NCBI GenBank assembly: GCA_018697195.1
Contig: CM031878.1
Span: 8,842,160-8,906,159, forward strand
Source: Certhia americana
Lineage: Eukaryota; Chordata; Aves; Passeriformes; Certhiidae
Direction of reading: 5' to 3'
Length of the DNA stretch: 64,000 nucleotides
The position numbers and the translations under genes were made by a program. Under the pieces are notes generated by a model. That model made no database searches. It saw only the letters and a program-made list of their open reading frames with translations, and was not told the origin of the DNA. This document shows, piece by piece, positions 9,101 to 21,800 of this stretch (within the stretch, counting starts at the first letter, position 1; every line of letters starts with the position of its first letter).

Positions 9101-11835
9101 TGCCACGACTTCTATTCACCCATATGGCTATTGAATAAATTATCTCATTCAGTCAATCTGCTTTGACTCTGAGATTTTATATACTTGTCCTACTTGTTAT
9201 ACCTGTTGGCCATGAGAAGTAGCAAAATTGAAAATATCATGGATCCACTGTGTTCCCAAGTAACGAGAATATAATTAGGAACTCATCTGCAAAAAACTAG
9301 AAGGGCTTTACTGCCCAAATGTTACTGATAGTGCCACTGAAAGCCATGAGAAATGCAAACATGGGATGGCAGCCAGGATTTGTTCTGAAAAACTTACTAT
9401 TAATAGAAATGGGTAGTAAGAAGGAGGAAGAAACCAACCTCAGAAGCAGAATCCACTGAAAAAATTCAAGTATTTAAACAATAATAATTCTTCAGTTCCA
9501 GGACTCATTTTGAATTCATTAACAATAAATTTAAAGTAAATAAATAAATTTTATATGTAATAGAATAGTCACAGAAATACAATGCCCCATTAAGTATTTT
9601 TTTCTTTTACCTTTCAGAGTGAAATGTACTTTATATAATTTACAGAAAAAGTACTGTTAGTCCTTTGTTATTCACATGATTAAAATAGATGCCAAGGACA
9701 TACAAAAAAGCAAACTATGTGATTGTTAAAATGAAAAAGTGTAACAGTGAATCTGTACTGTTAAAATCCTGTTTTTTTAGGACAACAGAAAATCTTTTTA
9801 AACAGTGTTATGAATTTTGAATGCTGAAGCAACATTCTTATTGGCTAAATTACTTTGTTTTGACATCCCATGGAAGCAGGGGTGTCTCTATTTATCTACA
9901 TTTCAGACTGGAGAGAACACAATACATGATGAACAGATAGCACAATTTCAATTTTCCATCTCTTCATGACATCTTCAGTGAGCTCAGCAGAGCTGTGAAT
10001 AAAAGAGTAAAGATGGGTTTTTTTTGTATCTTGGTACTGCTTTTAATTTTCATTTTCCCTGGTATTTTTAAGCTTTAAATTATTTCATTCCCAGAATCTA
10101 CTGTCTTTAACAGTTCAGACTTGCTATGTGTAAGGATTTCAATAACATGGCCAAAAATGTGATTTTTTGCTGTTTTTAAATAGGACAAAATCTGTATGGA
10201 TACTCTGCCTTTGATTTAAAAGCTGTCATTGTTTATAAATCAGTGAAAAATAGTAAAATGACAGATTCAGACTAAGCCACATTAAGCTGTTCTTTAATCA
10301 AGATAAATGGTTTGCCTTTTTTTTTTTATTAAACACCTCCTAAACAGATACACAGACAAATGCTGGTCTCATACCACTCAAAAGCTTAAAAAAAAAAAAA
10401 TCTTTATTTGAAGTCAAAGCTTCCAAGTCAGTGTTTCTTAGTTTGCCCTATAAATGTTTCTGACTTTCTGTCCCATAAAAGTTTCCTTTCCTATCCCACT
10501 TATCTTCAAATTATTTAAGCCTGTGATTCCCAAGTTCATAGAGACCCTATGATGGATTTTAAGCCTGCAACCTTAGCAGTTACACTGTACTAGAAACAGA
10601 GTCAGGCCTCTTCAAGCATGATTAGGGCCAGTTTCTGAAGAGTGGGCCAGTTTTCTGAAGCAGTGTATCCATGGTTATAAAATCCAGACTTTGAAGAATC
10701 TTAATTTAGGCATGGAAAAAAAAAAGGAGATACAAAAGCCTGAATTACTTGCAAAAGAAAATACCAACAAGTTGCTAGACAGTACAGAGAGCGATGTTTA
10801 CAGGTCTTCAGCAGAGTAGAAAGCACTACTGAAAGGTAGTTTTAGACATTATTATACATACTAACACATTTTTAAATGATGAGTTTGCTGAAATTTATTT
10901 TATTTTGCTCTGAGATATCCACAAAGAGACCATAAGAGATCAACAAGAGCACTAAAAACATGTTTAATATTTCAAAAATATACTTCAGTTTTCTCTCAGA
11001 AAAGATAGACCACATAGTGAAATGGATGAAAGTTTAGCAGCAATTTTCCAGGTGACCAGTGCAATCCATGAATAATTTTGCCCCTTAAATAAAAAACCTG
11101 ATTTGATTTAATCATGTTGATAGAAACATTCATTGCTCCTTACTAGAATGCTCTTTAGAAATCTCAAAATTTTTACTAAAATTTCTTCCTGTTCTTTCAA
11201 GATGATGTAACGTAACATCTTCCACCTTTACAAGAGTAACATATCCCATGTTTTTATGGGATTTATGTCTTCATATCCAAAATGTGTATTTCTCTTTTTT
11301 TTCATGTTTGCTAATACCAGTGATTTTGGAAGGGGCAGATTAGCATCTTCATACACGGGATGCAATACCCCAAAAATAAGAGGCTTTGGTGGCTGTGTGC
11401 TTTCTCCTTCCCCTTTTTCACGTATTGTTCAAATCAGACTCAACATTTCCCCCAAGGTCAACCATATGATCACATTTCTCCGGTAAAATCCCACCTCAAA
11501 AGCTATTTCTATTGCAAAAAGTGAGTCAGAAAAATTTCCTTTATTTAAATACCTCAGAAACAGTCACTTTTCAAGAAATTGTGGCCAAAGGAAGAGTTTC
11601 TCATCATACTTGCTCTGGAAACTTTAGACAGAAAGAGAAAAGTGGGCTATTATTAGTTGTTCCCTGAAGTTTTATTTTCATACCCAGCTGTTATAAAAGG
11701 GTTCGAATAAGAACACAAGCTACAGGACCAGAGCTGACCCTCATAAGAATTCAAGGGGAACTGATATAGTGAACCTGAATCGATCATGGCTCTCTCCAGG
11801 CACTTTTTGGCAGCTCCACTATACGAACCTCTACA
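6172..11835. other. Intergenic sequence, nothing recognised
   Basis: This is AT-rich unique-looking sequence upstream of PLCXD3. Short open frames have no recognisable domains. A 29-bp tandem duplication lies at 8221-8278. In mammals the neighbour on this side of PLCXD3 is OXCT1, but no exon of it is recognisable here. Confidence 0.6.
8221..8278 (+). repeat. 29-bp tandem duplication
   Basis: The unit actggctatgagaaaatagg plus a T-rich tail occurs twice in a row, differing only in the length of the T run at the end of each copy. This is typical replication slippage in AT-rich sequence. Confidence 0.9.
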
Positions 11836-11935
11836 NNNNNNNNNNNNNNNNNNNNNNNNNNNNNNNNNNNNNNNNNNNNNNNNNNNNNNNNNNNNNNNNN
11901 NNNNNNNNNNNNNNNNNNNNNNNNNNNNNNNNNNN
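11836..11935. other. Assembly gap of 100 N
   Basis: Exactly 100 consecutive N, a conventional length for a gap of unknown size. It lies about 570 bp before the PLCXD3 start codon, at the upstream edge of the CpG island. Part of the promoter may therefore be missing. GC-rich sequence is a common cause of such breaks. Confidence 0.98.
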
Positions 11936-12508
11936 GTTGGTTTTTTTTTTTTTTTCATGTGAACAACCCATTGCAAAGAGAAATGTTCGTATCAGGGGCA
12001 GATGAGCCGGCTGCGAGGGATGTCGGGTCCCGGCGCGGGGCACTCAGCAGAACCACCGCCAAGGTCAGAGAGGTTCTGCTGAAGCCCGGGCCCACCTGCA
12101 GCCAGCCGGGGCCCCTTGCGCCATGCCGGGCACAGACACCCGGGGCGGCTCTGCCGCCGGCCGGGCTCTGGGGCCGGGGGTGCCCGGGGCCGGGCCGGTG
12201 CGGACCCGCATGGCCGGGCTGTGCCGCCGCTCCCTTCCCAGCTCCCCGCGGCACTTGGGGCAGGATCGCCCGCCGAGTGTCCGGGCCGAGCCGGGCAGTG
12301 CCGCCCGCACACGCCGCGCTCCGTGCCGGCCCCGAAGGCTCTCCCGCCGCGCCGAGGGGAGGCGGCGGGGGTTCGGCGGGGCGGGGGGAGGCGGTGCCAG
12401 GCGGGCGGGGCCCGGGCTCGGCGGGGCTGTAGCAGTGGCGGTGGCCGTGGCCGGGACTGGGCGAGTTGGAGCGAGCGGCGGCGGTGGCGGCACAGCTGCG
12501 GCGGCAGC

Positions 12509-12611
12509 ATGGCTTCGTCGCAGGGGAAGAACGAGCTGCTCTTCGCTGACTGGATGGCAGCGCTGCCCGGCAGCCTCCACAGCACCCCGCTCACCAACCT
12601 GGCCATCCCTG
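12509..12611 (+). CDS. PLCXD3: PLCXD3 coding exon 1 (residues 1-34 and first base of codon 35)
   Basis: The start codon has a strong context (agcATGg). It opens a peptide beginning MASSQGKNEL and ending LTNLAIP, which I recognise as the N-terminus of PLCXD3, a vertebrate protein with a phosphatidylinositol-specific phospholipase C X domain. The exon ends after one base of a Gly codon at the donor g|gtgggt (GT at 12612-12613). That phase fits the exon 2 acceptor exactly: g plus gg makes Gly35, giving the family motif IPGSHDSF. This is the first in-frame ATG; the frame is open for about 390 nt upstream but holds no other ATG. The neuron-rich expression reported for mammalian PLCXD3 fits a CpG-island promoter without proving it. 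Confidence 0.93.
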
Positions 12612-12722
12612 GTGGGTGCTCCCGGCTCCCCGCCCCGCGGCCGCCCTGCGCCGGGAAGGCGAGGCGCTCGGCGCGGTTCAGTGCTCCACGCCGCTGGGGC
12701 GGCGGCGCGCCCCGACCTGGGG

Positions 12723-12854
12723 CTCCGCGGAGATCCCTTACTGCGCTGCCGCGGGGCTCTGCTCTGCCCTTTACCGCGCTGCTGCGGAGCTCCGCGGAGA
12801 TCCCGTACCGAGCTGCCGCGGAGCTCTGCTCTGCCCCTCGCCGCGCTGCCGTGC
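12723..12854 (+). repeat. 67-bp tandem duplication in the CpG island (intron 1)
   Basis: A unit starting ctccgcggagatccc (12723-12789) is followed directly by a second, slightly diverged copy (12790-12854). Both carry ctgccgcgg and gctctgctctgcccc-like blocks, and differ at scattered positions. The repeat is very CpG-rich and lies about 110 bp after the exon 1 donor. Confidence 0.85.
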
Positions 12855-13280
12855 ACTGCCTGTGGGAGAGGGCGGGAGCGAGCGGGGCAGGTGCGGGCAG
12901 AGGCGCCGGCGGGACGCGGCTCCGGCGGCCCCGCGCTGTGAGCGGCTGTGGGGCGGTGGGTGCGGAGTGCGCGGCTGTCCCTGGTGTCGGGGAGGGAAGG
13001 GAGCCTGTTCCTGTACCGCCGGACTGGCGTAACAGCCCGAGCGGTAAACCTCGCCTAGGACCTAAATGCCACATACTGCCCCTCTCCCCATAAACTTGTG
13101 CGGCGAGGAGCGGAGACGAACGCAGGGCTGCGGCTGCGGGAGGGGAGGCAGGCTGCGGCAGTGTGCGGCTTCATGTCGTGTCGCTGTCAGAAAACGCTCG
13201 ATCTCAACACAGTTTTAAATAAGATGAGGGATGGCAGGTGATGGTGTTCAGACTTCGAACTCTTTCCTGTCCTCTCAGTA

Positions 13281-13305
13281 TTTTTTTTTTTTTTTTTTTT
13301 TTTTT
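13281..13305 (+). repeat. Poly-T tract (25 T)
   Basis: An uninterrupted run of 25 T just after the CpG island. It is preceded by cctctcagta and followed by gtaaggtat. No element body was recognised on either side. Confidence 0.95.
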
Positions 13306-16300
13306 GTAAGGTATTAACTGTGGTTGTAGACTTAGGCAAAATACATGTTAGAATGCAAACCAGTAATTGATTCAGATGATATCTGGCTTCAGGGAGCACC
13401 TCAAGGTTTTGCAAGACCTCTTTACTAGCATCCTTCCTCTCTAAGGTGTCTAACTGGAATGAGGTTTCAGAGATGCTGAAGCTCTAATGTCTTTTAAGCT
13501 TCTTATGAGAAATGTTGACTTCTTGCAAGTTTTGTGTAGTAGCTGCTCGTGGTACACTGGTTTTTATTAAGCTGCAGATAGTTTAGGACAATGTAATAGC
13601 AGCTGATATTTGCTAGAATGTGTTTTCTATAATTTGATTTAGATACAGGTATGCTCTTCTAAAATTAAATGTCTCTTAGTTTCTTACACGCAAGCTATAT
13701 CTAGCATTTTACTTGCTACACTGAGTGTTGCTGTTGGTTGAATATATCCTATATAAAATTGTGTCCCTCCAAGGCATAGGAACCCAGCATCTGCAATTGT
13801 TACATCAAATTGTGTTGGAGCTGTAAAAATCATTCTTGGTAATAACTTTTCATTAACCCACAAACTGTGGAACACTTTTATGGAATATTGGCATGATGAG
13901 AAGATGAGAAATTACTCTCTCTTGGATGCATGGTGGTTTTTCAGGTTAAATGTAATGTTTTAGAGACTTTTTCCTGGTTTGAGGAGATATGATGAAACTT
14001 AAATTGCTTCCAGATGCAAAAAAAAAAAAAAAAAAGCTCTTATTATGCATCACCATTAAGTGGCTTCCTCTACCAAAGGAAGCATCATGGGGCTGTTACT
14101 GGTACATCTGTCTCACCAAGATCTATTACTTTCTTTCAGCCCCTTTCTCAAAACTGTCCACAGTTTTTCGCAGTGGACATTTCTCAGAGCTCTGGCAGTA
14201 ATAACACAAGCTTTCACACCTTGTTAACATGTTTAAATTAAAAACAAACAAACAAACCAACTCGCAGTGGTCTGTGCCAGTTAATCCCAATATAGCATTT
14301 AGCAGTGGGAAAGTTTTGCAGGCTGTAAATGCAGAGACTGATCCCTTACATTGGAAGAACGATTTTGTTCATGTAACAGCAATGCACACAGACTTGCTCT
14401 TTGTGAAATTAGCAGAAAAACTTACATGGCTTGAGTGGCATAGTGTTAAGACCTGTGAAATTTGTCCTTCTGTTAGTGTAAATTGACACAGACCTCTTAT
14501 CTGACTGTCTCACTTTTAAAATGCCAGGTTTGGCAATTAGAGTCTTATGGGGTGGGTGGCAATATAGTTCATGTGAATTTGTCAACTAGAGAGCATGGCA
14601 CACAGGCTATAAGTATCAGTGCAGTTTAAATACTACCTTTTAACAGTAGATTTATTATTATATTCAACATAAAATGTGGAATGCACAGTATTAAGTACAA
14701 AGGCTAACACGGGATTGGTTTCATCCTTTGAAAAGAAATAACCTTTCAGACATTGAAATTTTATGGAAGTTTTCTCCCATATGTCTACAGCTAAGCATTA
14801 ATTATGTGTGCATAATAGCTGTTAGCATGTAACTAGTATTCAAGTAGTTAATGAAAGGAATCTGTGTAAGTCAAACCTTCATATGTCAAATGTTCATAGT
14901 TTTAGCTTGTGAATTTTTCAATGTTTTTGAAGTTAGTGTTTAAGTACTCAAGTATTCATAGCGTTTTATTTACATTGCCTTTTTTTTTTCTCCTTACCAG
15001 AAGAAGTTAACATCACATTTAAAAATTTTTTTTCCAACAGGATTTAAACTTCCCTTGTGCAGTAGGAATACTGATTTTGACCTTAATTCAGCTGGATGAA
15101 ATTCAGTTCTGGAGCCACACTCCCAACAGTCTGTCCAATGCTAATGTTGAAGAAAACAAATGGTTAGCTTGAAAATGTTAGAATTAATTTTCCATTACAA
15201 AGTGTGTTCCACTGTATTAGGGAGGAAATGTTGTTTCAGCAATCATCAGTATATTTCTCTTTGTCTAGAAGGAATGCTTAAAAGTGAGGTGATACACTGT
15301 TTTCTTTGCAGAGATGTGCTTGTATCATTTTAGCTGTTGCAAAGAGGAGCACAAACCCCGTAATACTCTGTCATGACTGTATTTAAACAATATTGTTGAA
15401 GGAATGATCTGTTCCTGAGATGTTTGAAAACGTTGCTCACACCCTTCTATTGTTCAGTTGCTAAGCTTATGCAAGGTACAAATTTATGCTATTTACCACC
15501 ACTTACCACTTACATTTGTAAGTAACAAATCCATGTTGGATTTTGCTAGTATTTCAGTAGGTTCTTCTACTCATTTCATTCTCCACAGTTCAAGCTGGGT
15601 CCTTTTGTTTTCCCAACTGCAGGAACCCTCTAGATGAGACAGAAATCTCTATTATAGCGTGTGCCAGTTTTGTCTGTCAGAAACTTTTCTATTTGAATTT
15701 CTTCCAAATATGTGGATGATGCATTTTCTATGAGGTTTTCTTCTTTCTTTGAGCTGACTATGTCTGTGTTCTCTTATGCTGCAAGTGGCAGATTTTCCTC
15801 AAGTGATAATGGTGGCAAATAACAGTATACGCGCTTTGGAAATAAAATAATCTGTTAGTTTCCAGAAAATGCCGCACATGTTTAATCTTCTTTTGCTATG
15901 ACAATTAGAATAATGAAAGGATATATTCTTAGGACTTTGGGTCAAGGTGTACGTCTTCTAGTGCTTGCAAACTGCCTCTTGTGTTAAAGGATCTGCCTGG
16001 CTAAACTCTCAACAGTCTGGCTAAGAAAAAGGTGGAGGACTGTGGATTCTGGTCTTTGGGGGGAGGATATCTTTCAGTAATTAATAAAATGTCAGTGCCT
16101 GTGCCTCTTTAGTAGGATAAGAAATTGTTTTTTGTAGGCATTGCATGTTTGTAGGACTGAAATCTTTGTGCTTCCAAGCTGAGGCTGAAAGGTGATGTAT
16201 GGAGAACCTGTGTATTCTGCTGTGTCAATGCACCTTCCTTTATCTGAGCTGATCATCTCAGTTACGTGCAGTGCAGTAAATAGACATCAGTAGGCAGCAT

Positions 16301-17529
16301 TTCCTTATGAATTGTTCCATTTACTGATCAATAAACTTTCTTACTGACAGTATTTAAATATGTGTTTAGTTTAATATCAGAGTCTTTGTACAAATAATTT
16401 GTGTAATCATTGTTGCCTTTTCCCCTGGTGCTAATATTCCAAGACTCTGAGAAGTCCTTAAGAATAATTTTTGATGGAAAAGAGTATTTTCTTCCATAAG
16501 TAACACATCCCTCCGCCAAAACTGGTACTATGATCTGCCATATAAGCAGTCTTGATGCATGCTAGGGGCATGTCTGTATAGAGTGGATAAAATCTTCTGA
16601 ATGAATTTAAGACCCAGAATAGCTCTTGAGTGCATAACTTCGCGGAGCTGAGCTTCTTCAGGCTTTTGTTTCATAGGAGAATTTCTGATTTCCTTGTGCA
16701 GAGGAAACCACTGACCTCAGCATGTGTTTTTGTTGCTTGAAAATGCGATGTGAACAATACAATCCTCATGAGAAATATTTGTCCAGGGTCTCATTGACTT
16801 CTGTGGTTTTTCAGATGGGATTTTAAATTTTTTTTATTTTGACATACAGAGTTCTTTGTCCATCAGCTGGAAAGCAATTGCTAGACAGAGCGGCGCTAGC
16901 TTGGCTCACCTCAAATAAGAAAGAGTTGTCAAATGGAATTTTTTAATAATACCTATCTTTAGAAAAAGGCTCTGAGACTTGAAATTTCTATTTCCCACTA
17001 TCATCATACTTTGAAAAGAAAGAGCAAGAGTTCATGAGGAGTTAATTTTACAGAAAGGAGGATGTGTGTTAGTGTCAAATGTCAAAGATGTATTAGGATA
17101 TTGAAGATGGTATGGGGAGACTGGGGAAAAGCAAGTTAATGTGACTGGAATATTTTAGCCTTTTTTGTGAATGATAGCACTGCTGTGGTAACATAATGGT
17201 TCTGTTTCAAGTATTTTAACTTCCATTGTAATAGCGTGCAAATGTTCAAGTGATGCTTTGTTTCTCAGACAGACATTCCTCATTCTCAGCCCTGTGCCGA
17301 AATTCTTTCATCTTAAAAAAGTTAGAAGTTCTTCCTGGTTGGTTATGTAGACACACAGTATTTTCACTGTTTAGGTGTTATTAGGAAACTCTTAATTTTG
17401 GTCTTGAATAGCTGATGATTTGTATTTGGCTTAAGACTGAAGGGTGATTGTCTGAGAAGCAGGATCTGTTTCACTGTTGTCTGCTCACGGTCAGAATACC
17501 TCTGCTTCACTTGCCTGGGTCCAATTCTA

Positions 17530-17546
17530 TTAATGATAATAATAAT

Positions 17547-17586
<40 letters not shown>
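17530..17586 (+). repeat. (AAT)n microsatellite
   Basis: About 57 bp of ATA/AAT trinucleotide repeats with one or two early interruptions. Confidence 0.95.
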
Positions 17587-20500
17587 TATACTAATTATTA
17601 ATTACAAAATTAGCTTTGCCTAGAACTGTAAACTGATGATGCAAGTAAACTTAAAAATAAAACTCTAGTGCGAGTTGCCCATTAGCTGTTGACATGCATA
17701 TGTAGCTAGAAGAGTTCTTTAATTTTCTGCTGTGCCTTGCACATAATTTTCAGAGCTTTTCTAACAGAAATACGTACCTTGTGCTTTCTTTTCTGATCAT
17801 AAAATGAGCAAATATCCTTATAACTTTCCTTTAAGATAGCTCTTTTTTGATTTGTTGATGGTCTTCTTTTTACATCAATCACTTTAATCCACAGAACAGT
17901 TTCTCACTGGTCTTGCACAGGTTATTGTGTCATTTCCAGCACTTTCAGAAATATTTCTGTGTGATACAGTTTTCTGTGGCATTCACCATTCATTTCTCCT
18001 GCTGTGACATGTTTCTAGCACACACAAAATAAAGCTGTTTGGTTACTCACACTGCCATAAAAATCAAACAGTTCCAACCCTTCAGTTACTTGCCCATCTG
18101 CTAGCAGAGGTAATTCTAAACTGCCTTTGCTTGGTTTCCCAACAGGGGCTGTTTATTAATCCAGCAATCTCTGCCCACTGTGTCTCCTGCGGCTCAGTTC
18201 CAGCAGAACTGCCTTCTCCAACCTGCCTTGCATCCTGCCACCATGGCAGGTGTGGCAGAGGGAACAGCTTTGTTGCCATCTGGAATTATTTCTGTCTTTC
18301 CAACTCAATGAACTGCTGGGTTTTTTTATCTCTTGTCTAAAAATATCTTGACTGTTCTGTGTATCCAAACTGACCTTACCTTCTGACAGTCTTTAAATTT
18401 TTGTTGTATGCTTGGTGACTTCCTACAGTTCTTACTATAGTGCAGCTTGAACTCTTGTCTTTCATGCAAAATGGATCTTGCTTGGAAGATCCTCAGCCTC
18501 AATCGAAGATGCTCAACCGTGAGACACGCTCAGCTGTGTAAGTAGTTTAAAATGCAGGTTCTAGGTAGACAAAGTTATGCAGACTGCAAACTCCCTAAGA
18601 GTGCTCTGCAATCTCTCCAACTGTTCTGTACAGAAATAATAATTAAAATGCTCACTACTTTTTTTGAAATTAATTGTATGTAATTTATAAATACTATTCA
18701 GATTTAGTAGACTTGTGTTTAACTGTTCACTCTTCAAAGAGCAGCCAGTTCCAGGGAGAATAGCTTTCATTCCGATCTTCTTTCAAAGTAGGTTCAAATT
18801 ACAGGTGCTTAATTTGTGAACAGATCTCCTTGTACAATCCCTACAGTATAGCCCTTGGGACTCTGAAAACAATATAATTGGGAAGAAATGTTCAAAATCT
18901 GAAGGTTTGGATATTAATCTAAATTTTTGCAAAGTTGAATGGTTTTTCATTTGACCTACTGTAGCAAAGCTTGTTTTAATCTTTTCCATTATTTGCAACA
19001 GCTATATAGTGTCAGCTAATGACTATACATAAAGTCTGAAATACACTATTTCATTTTAGAAAGTCTAGGTTTCTATTTTTCTGTCTATTTTAATACCATC
19101 TCAGTTTTCACCATAATCTAATTTAGAAAAAATTGCTATAACAGTTTTCAGATATTTTGCTGTCTTTTAAAAATGTTGTCTCTGTTCATATTAAATAAAG
19201 TTAATCTTTGGTTCATCCAATCTCTTACCTGGTTTGCTCACATACGTCATGCTTAAAGACTTAGTGTTTCAACTGTGAAAATAAAATGTTGCAAAATACT
19301 GAAAAAAGGTAGAGGTACTGAAAAAGAAATGGATTTCCTTTGTTGTGGTTCCAGGTTTTGCTCCCTTCTGTATATGTCACTTAGGATGTTTCAGATGATT
19401 GGAGATACATGACATGCTGCTGCCATCAAGGCAAAAACCCATCCATGAAGTCTACTGCATTATGAATTTTACTTAAAAAGCCAGGATAAAGGGCGCTGAA
19501 CTAATGTAGCCTTTAATAAATTCTGTAGCCATTTTTTTTTTTTTAACAAAAAACAAACTCCAGTGAGATGAAAAGTATACGTCATGCTTTACCTTGTGGT
19601 CATGCTGTCATCCATAGTGGTTTTGTGTTTGAATAGAAAAAATTTTTAATCCTATTTAACATTTGGCTTTTGTTTCTACATTGGCAGCCATGCAGCTTGG
19701 TTTTATAATTATGAAAGGTTGCTAAACCGGGATTTAAGTGAGAGTAAGAAAATTGTGGAAAAGATGAGTTACATGTAGTGTTGTGCAATCAAATTGATGC
19801 TTTGGAGCCGTAAAGGTTATTAGTTTGCAAGTTTTGCTAAATCCTGCTGTTAGATCTTGGACCTTCAAAATAAACGCTTCAAAAATACATGCTTCAGGCT
19901 AGTCTGGGTGTTCACACCAAAACCAAATGGCATATTTGTGCCTCTCCTGAGCCCGCATGTGACTGGAATTGTCTTCTGGTGTTTCACTCAGATGCCTGCC
20001 ATTAAAAGGTGGAAGACAAATGGAAAAGTTTGACACATTTTCATTAAGTGTGAAGCTGCTGAATGATCTAAAGACAGCTGTTAGAAATCTTAAGACACCT
20101 GCTAGAAATCTCTGCCATGTTTTCTGATTTCTAGACAAGAGTCTGGTAATCTCAAGGAGACCTCTGATACTGAGGCTGGCGTTGCTATTAGGAGAAGAGC
20201 TGGGTTAGGAAGTCTGTTTTGTGGGTTATGGAAGATTTCACTGACCTCTAGGCTATGCTTTGGGAAGAAAAAGGTGTTTGTTTTACACTGCAAAGCTCAC
20301 AAAAGCTTTTGGGGGAGTGCTGCTTTCCATCCATTGTGTATGCTACCCAAAAGTTGCTTTCTCAGTTTGAGCAGGTGCCCATTCTAGGTGGTAGCACAGG
20401 AATCCCAAGAGATTTGCTCTTTTGCGATTTGCTCTTTTTTTCTTTCAGTTGAAACCCTCAAATTTTGCAAGACTGTTCTGATTGTGTAGATCATGTTCAC

Positions 20501-21085
20501 AAACACTGTATCAGAAGCCGTGGAAGCTGAGGTAGTGGTGTCTCTTGTATTTCATGTGTGATGATGCGTGTTCCCGTTATGTAATTCAAAAATGTGAGAC
20601 ACTTGGGATAGGTTCCCTCAGACTTGAAGTACCTGCATCTCCAAAGGGGCTCATGTGTGTGTGGTGGGCAGATCAGGAGATCATTCTGAGGCTGCTGCAG
20701 GAGGCACCTGCCAGTTGCTTTTTTCCACTGCTGGAAAGCAATGAAGATTGTGTTGGCACTCTGCATGGCACCAAGGTAGGAGTAATTCATTCCCTGGGGT
20801 AAACAGGCTGGATGAAGCTGGTTTTGAACAGAAATTCCCCAGTTAACCTAAGCTGCAAAAAGGGGGAGGAGGATATTGATTGGAAGAGGCAAAGATCTAG
20901 CTTGGACACTGAGTAGCAGATGCTCTCTTTGTCTGTATTCATCTGCATCTTCACTGCACTGAAAAAAAAAAAAACTTTTAGGAGATTGCATCAGCATTTT
21001 TTTGGTATAGAAAGCCTGTATGTTTAAATTCAGGACACTTAGATCATGTGAATCCAAACCTTTGATGTGTTGGGCCATGTTTGTG

Positions 21086-21091
21086 TGTTTG

Positions 21092-21121
<30 letters not shown>
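21086..21121 (+). repeat. (TTTG/TTTTG)n simple repeat
   Basis: The repeat moves from GTTT units to four TTTTG units in intron 1. Confidence 0.9.
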
Positions 21122-21123
<2 letters not shown>

Positions 21124-21742
21124 TGCTTTAACTTTTCCCCCACCTTGTATACTTCTCTCACCATTTCCAAGGTTGAAGCAAAACTTTGCCAGTGGCATGG
21201 ATATACTCAGTTTTGATGAACTATAATCTGCAAAGCACTGCTCAGTTGGAGTTGTGCCTTCCTCTGCTTCTGGTGAAAAATTGACAACCATTCTTCTTCC
21301 AGGTGGGAGAGATCACCTCAAAACAGGTGCTGTCCAGGATGGGAATGGGGAACACATCTAGAAATGCTTCAAGGCTTATCTAGGAGTGCAGGCTCTTGCA
21401 GTGAGAGAGAGCTGGACTCATGCCGTTAGCCAAGTGTTATTTAGTGCATGTGCCGAGTGAGTGTTTTGAGAAACATTTTATAAGTTGACAATACATAAGG
21501 AGAAAACAAGCCAGCTTCAGTAATTTTTGGATGTATTATAGGGGAAACAAGCCAAAGGACACTTTGTGGGACATGGACAGCACAAGTATAAATGAATGCT
21601 GTTGCTTTTGGTGTGCATAAGGCAGGATTTCCTTTAGAAATCACAGTGTGGAATATGGAGAAAACTGGGATTTCTAAGACCAATTTTAATGAGCTGGCTA
21701 GCAATTATTCAGACTTGCCTCACTGAAAACAGGTTATGAAAC

Positions 21743-21800
21743 AATAAAATTCTTTATTAATAAATAAAATTAATAATAATAATAATAAGTTATTATTACT
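21743..21800 (+). repeat. AT-rich simple repeat with AAT units
   Basis: An aataaa/taataa-rich stretch includes six consecutive AAT-type units near 21768-21787. Confidence 0.8.

Larger units (their letters stand above)
12000..13170. promoter_or_regulatory. CpG island / promoter region of PLCXD3
   Basis: Base composition changes sharply from AT-rich to very GC- and CpG-rich near 12000 and returns to AT-rich by about 13200. The island covers the presumed 5' UTR, exon 1 and the first roughly 550 bp of intron 1. No TATA box is seen. GGGCGG-type Sp1-like boxes are common (for example around 12370-12420), and a GGC/GGT-rich tract leads into the start codon. The transcription start cannot be fixed from sequence alone, and the upstream edge is cut by the assembly gap. 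Confidence 0.85.

Noticed and set aside
11653..12043. Open frames spanning the N gap
   Set aside because: They exist only because N codons are read as X; no real sequence supports them.
11992..13074. Very long open frames on both strands across the CpG island (up to 360 codons)
   Set aside because: They are open because stop codons are rare in CpG-rich DNA. Composition is Arg/Pro/Ala/Gly-rich with no domain, and on the + strand only the 103-nt PLCXD3 exon is real.
20848..21291. 147-codon minus-strand frame
   Set aside because: It contains low-complexity Lys/Asn and Phe runs from simple repeats and has no domain.
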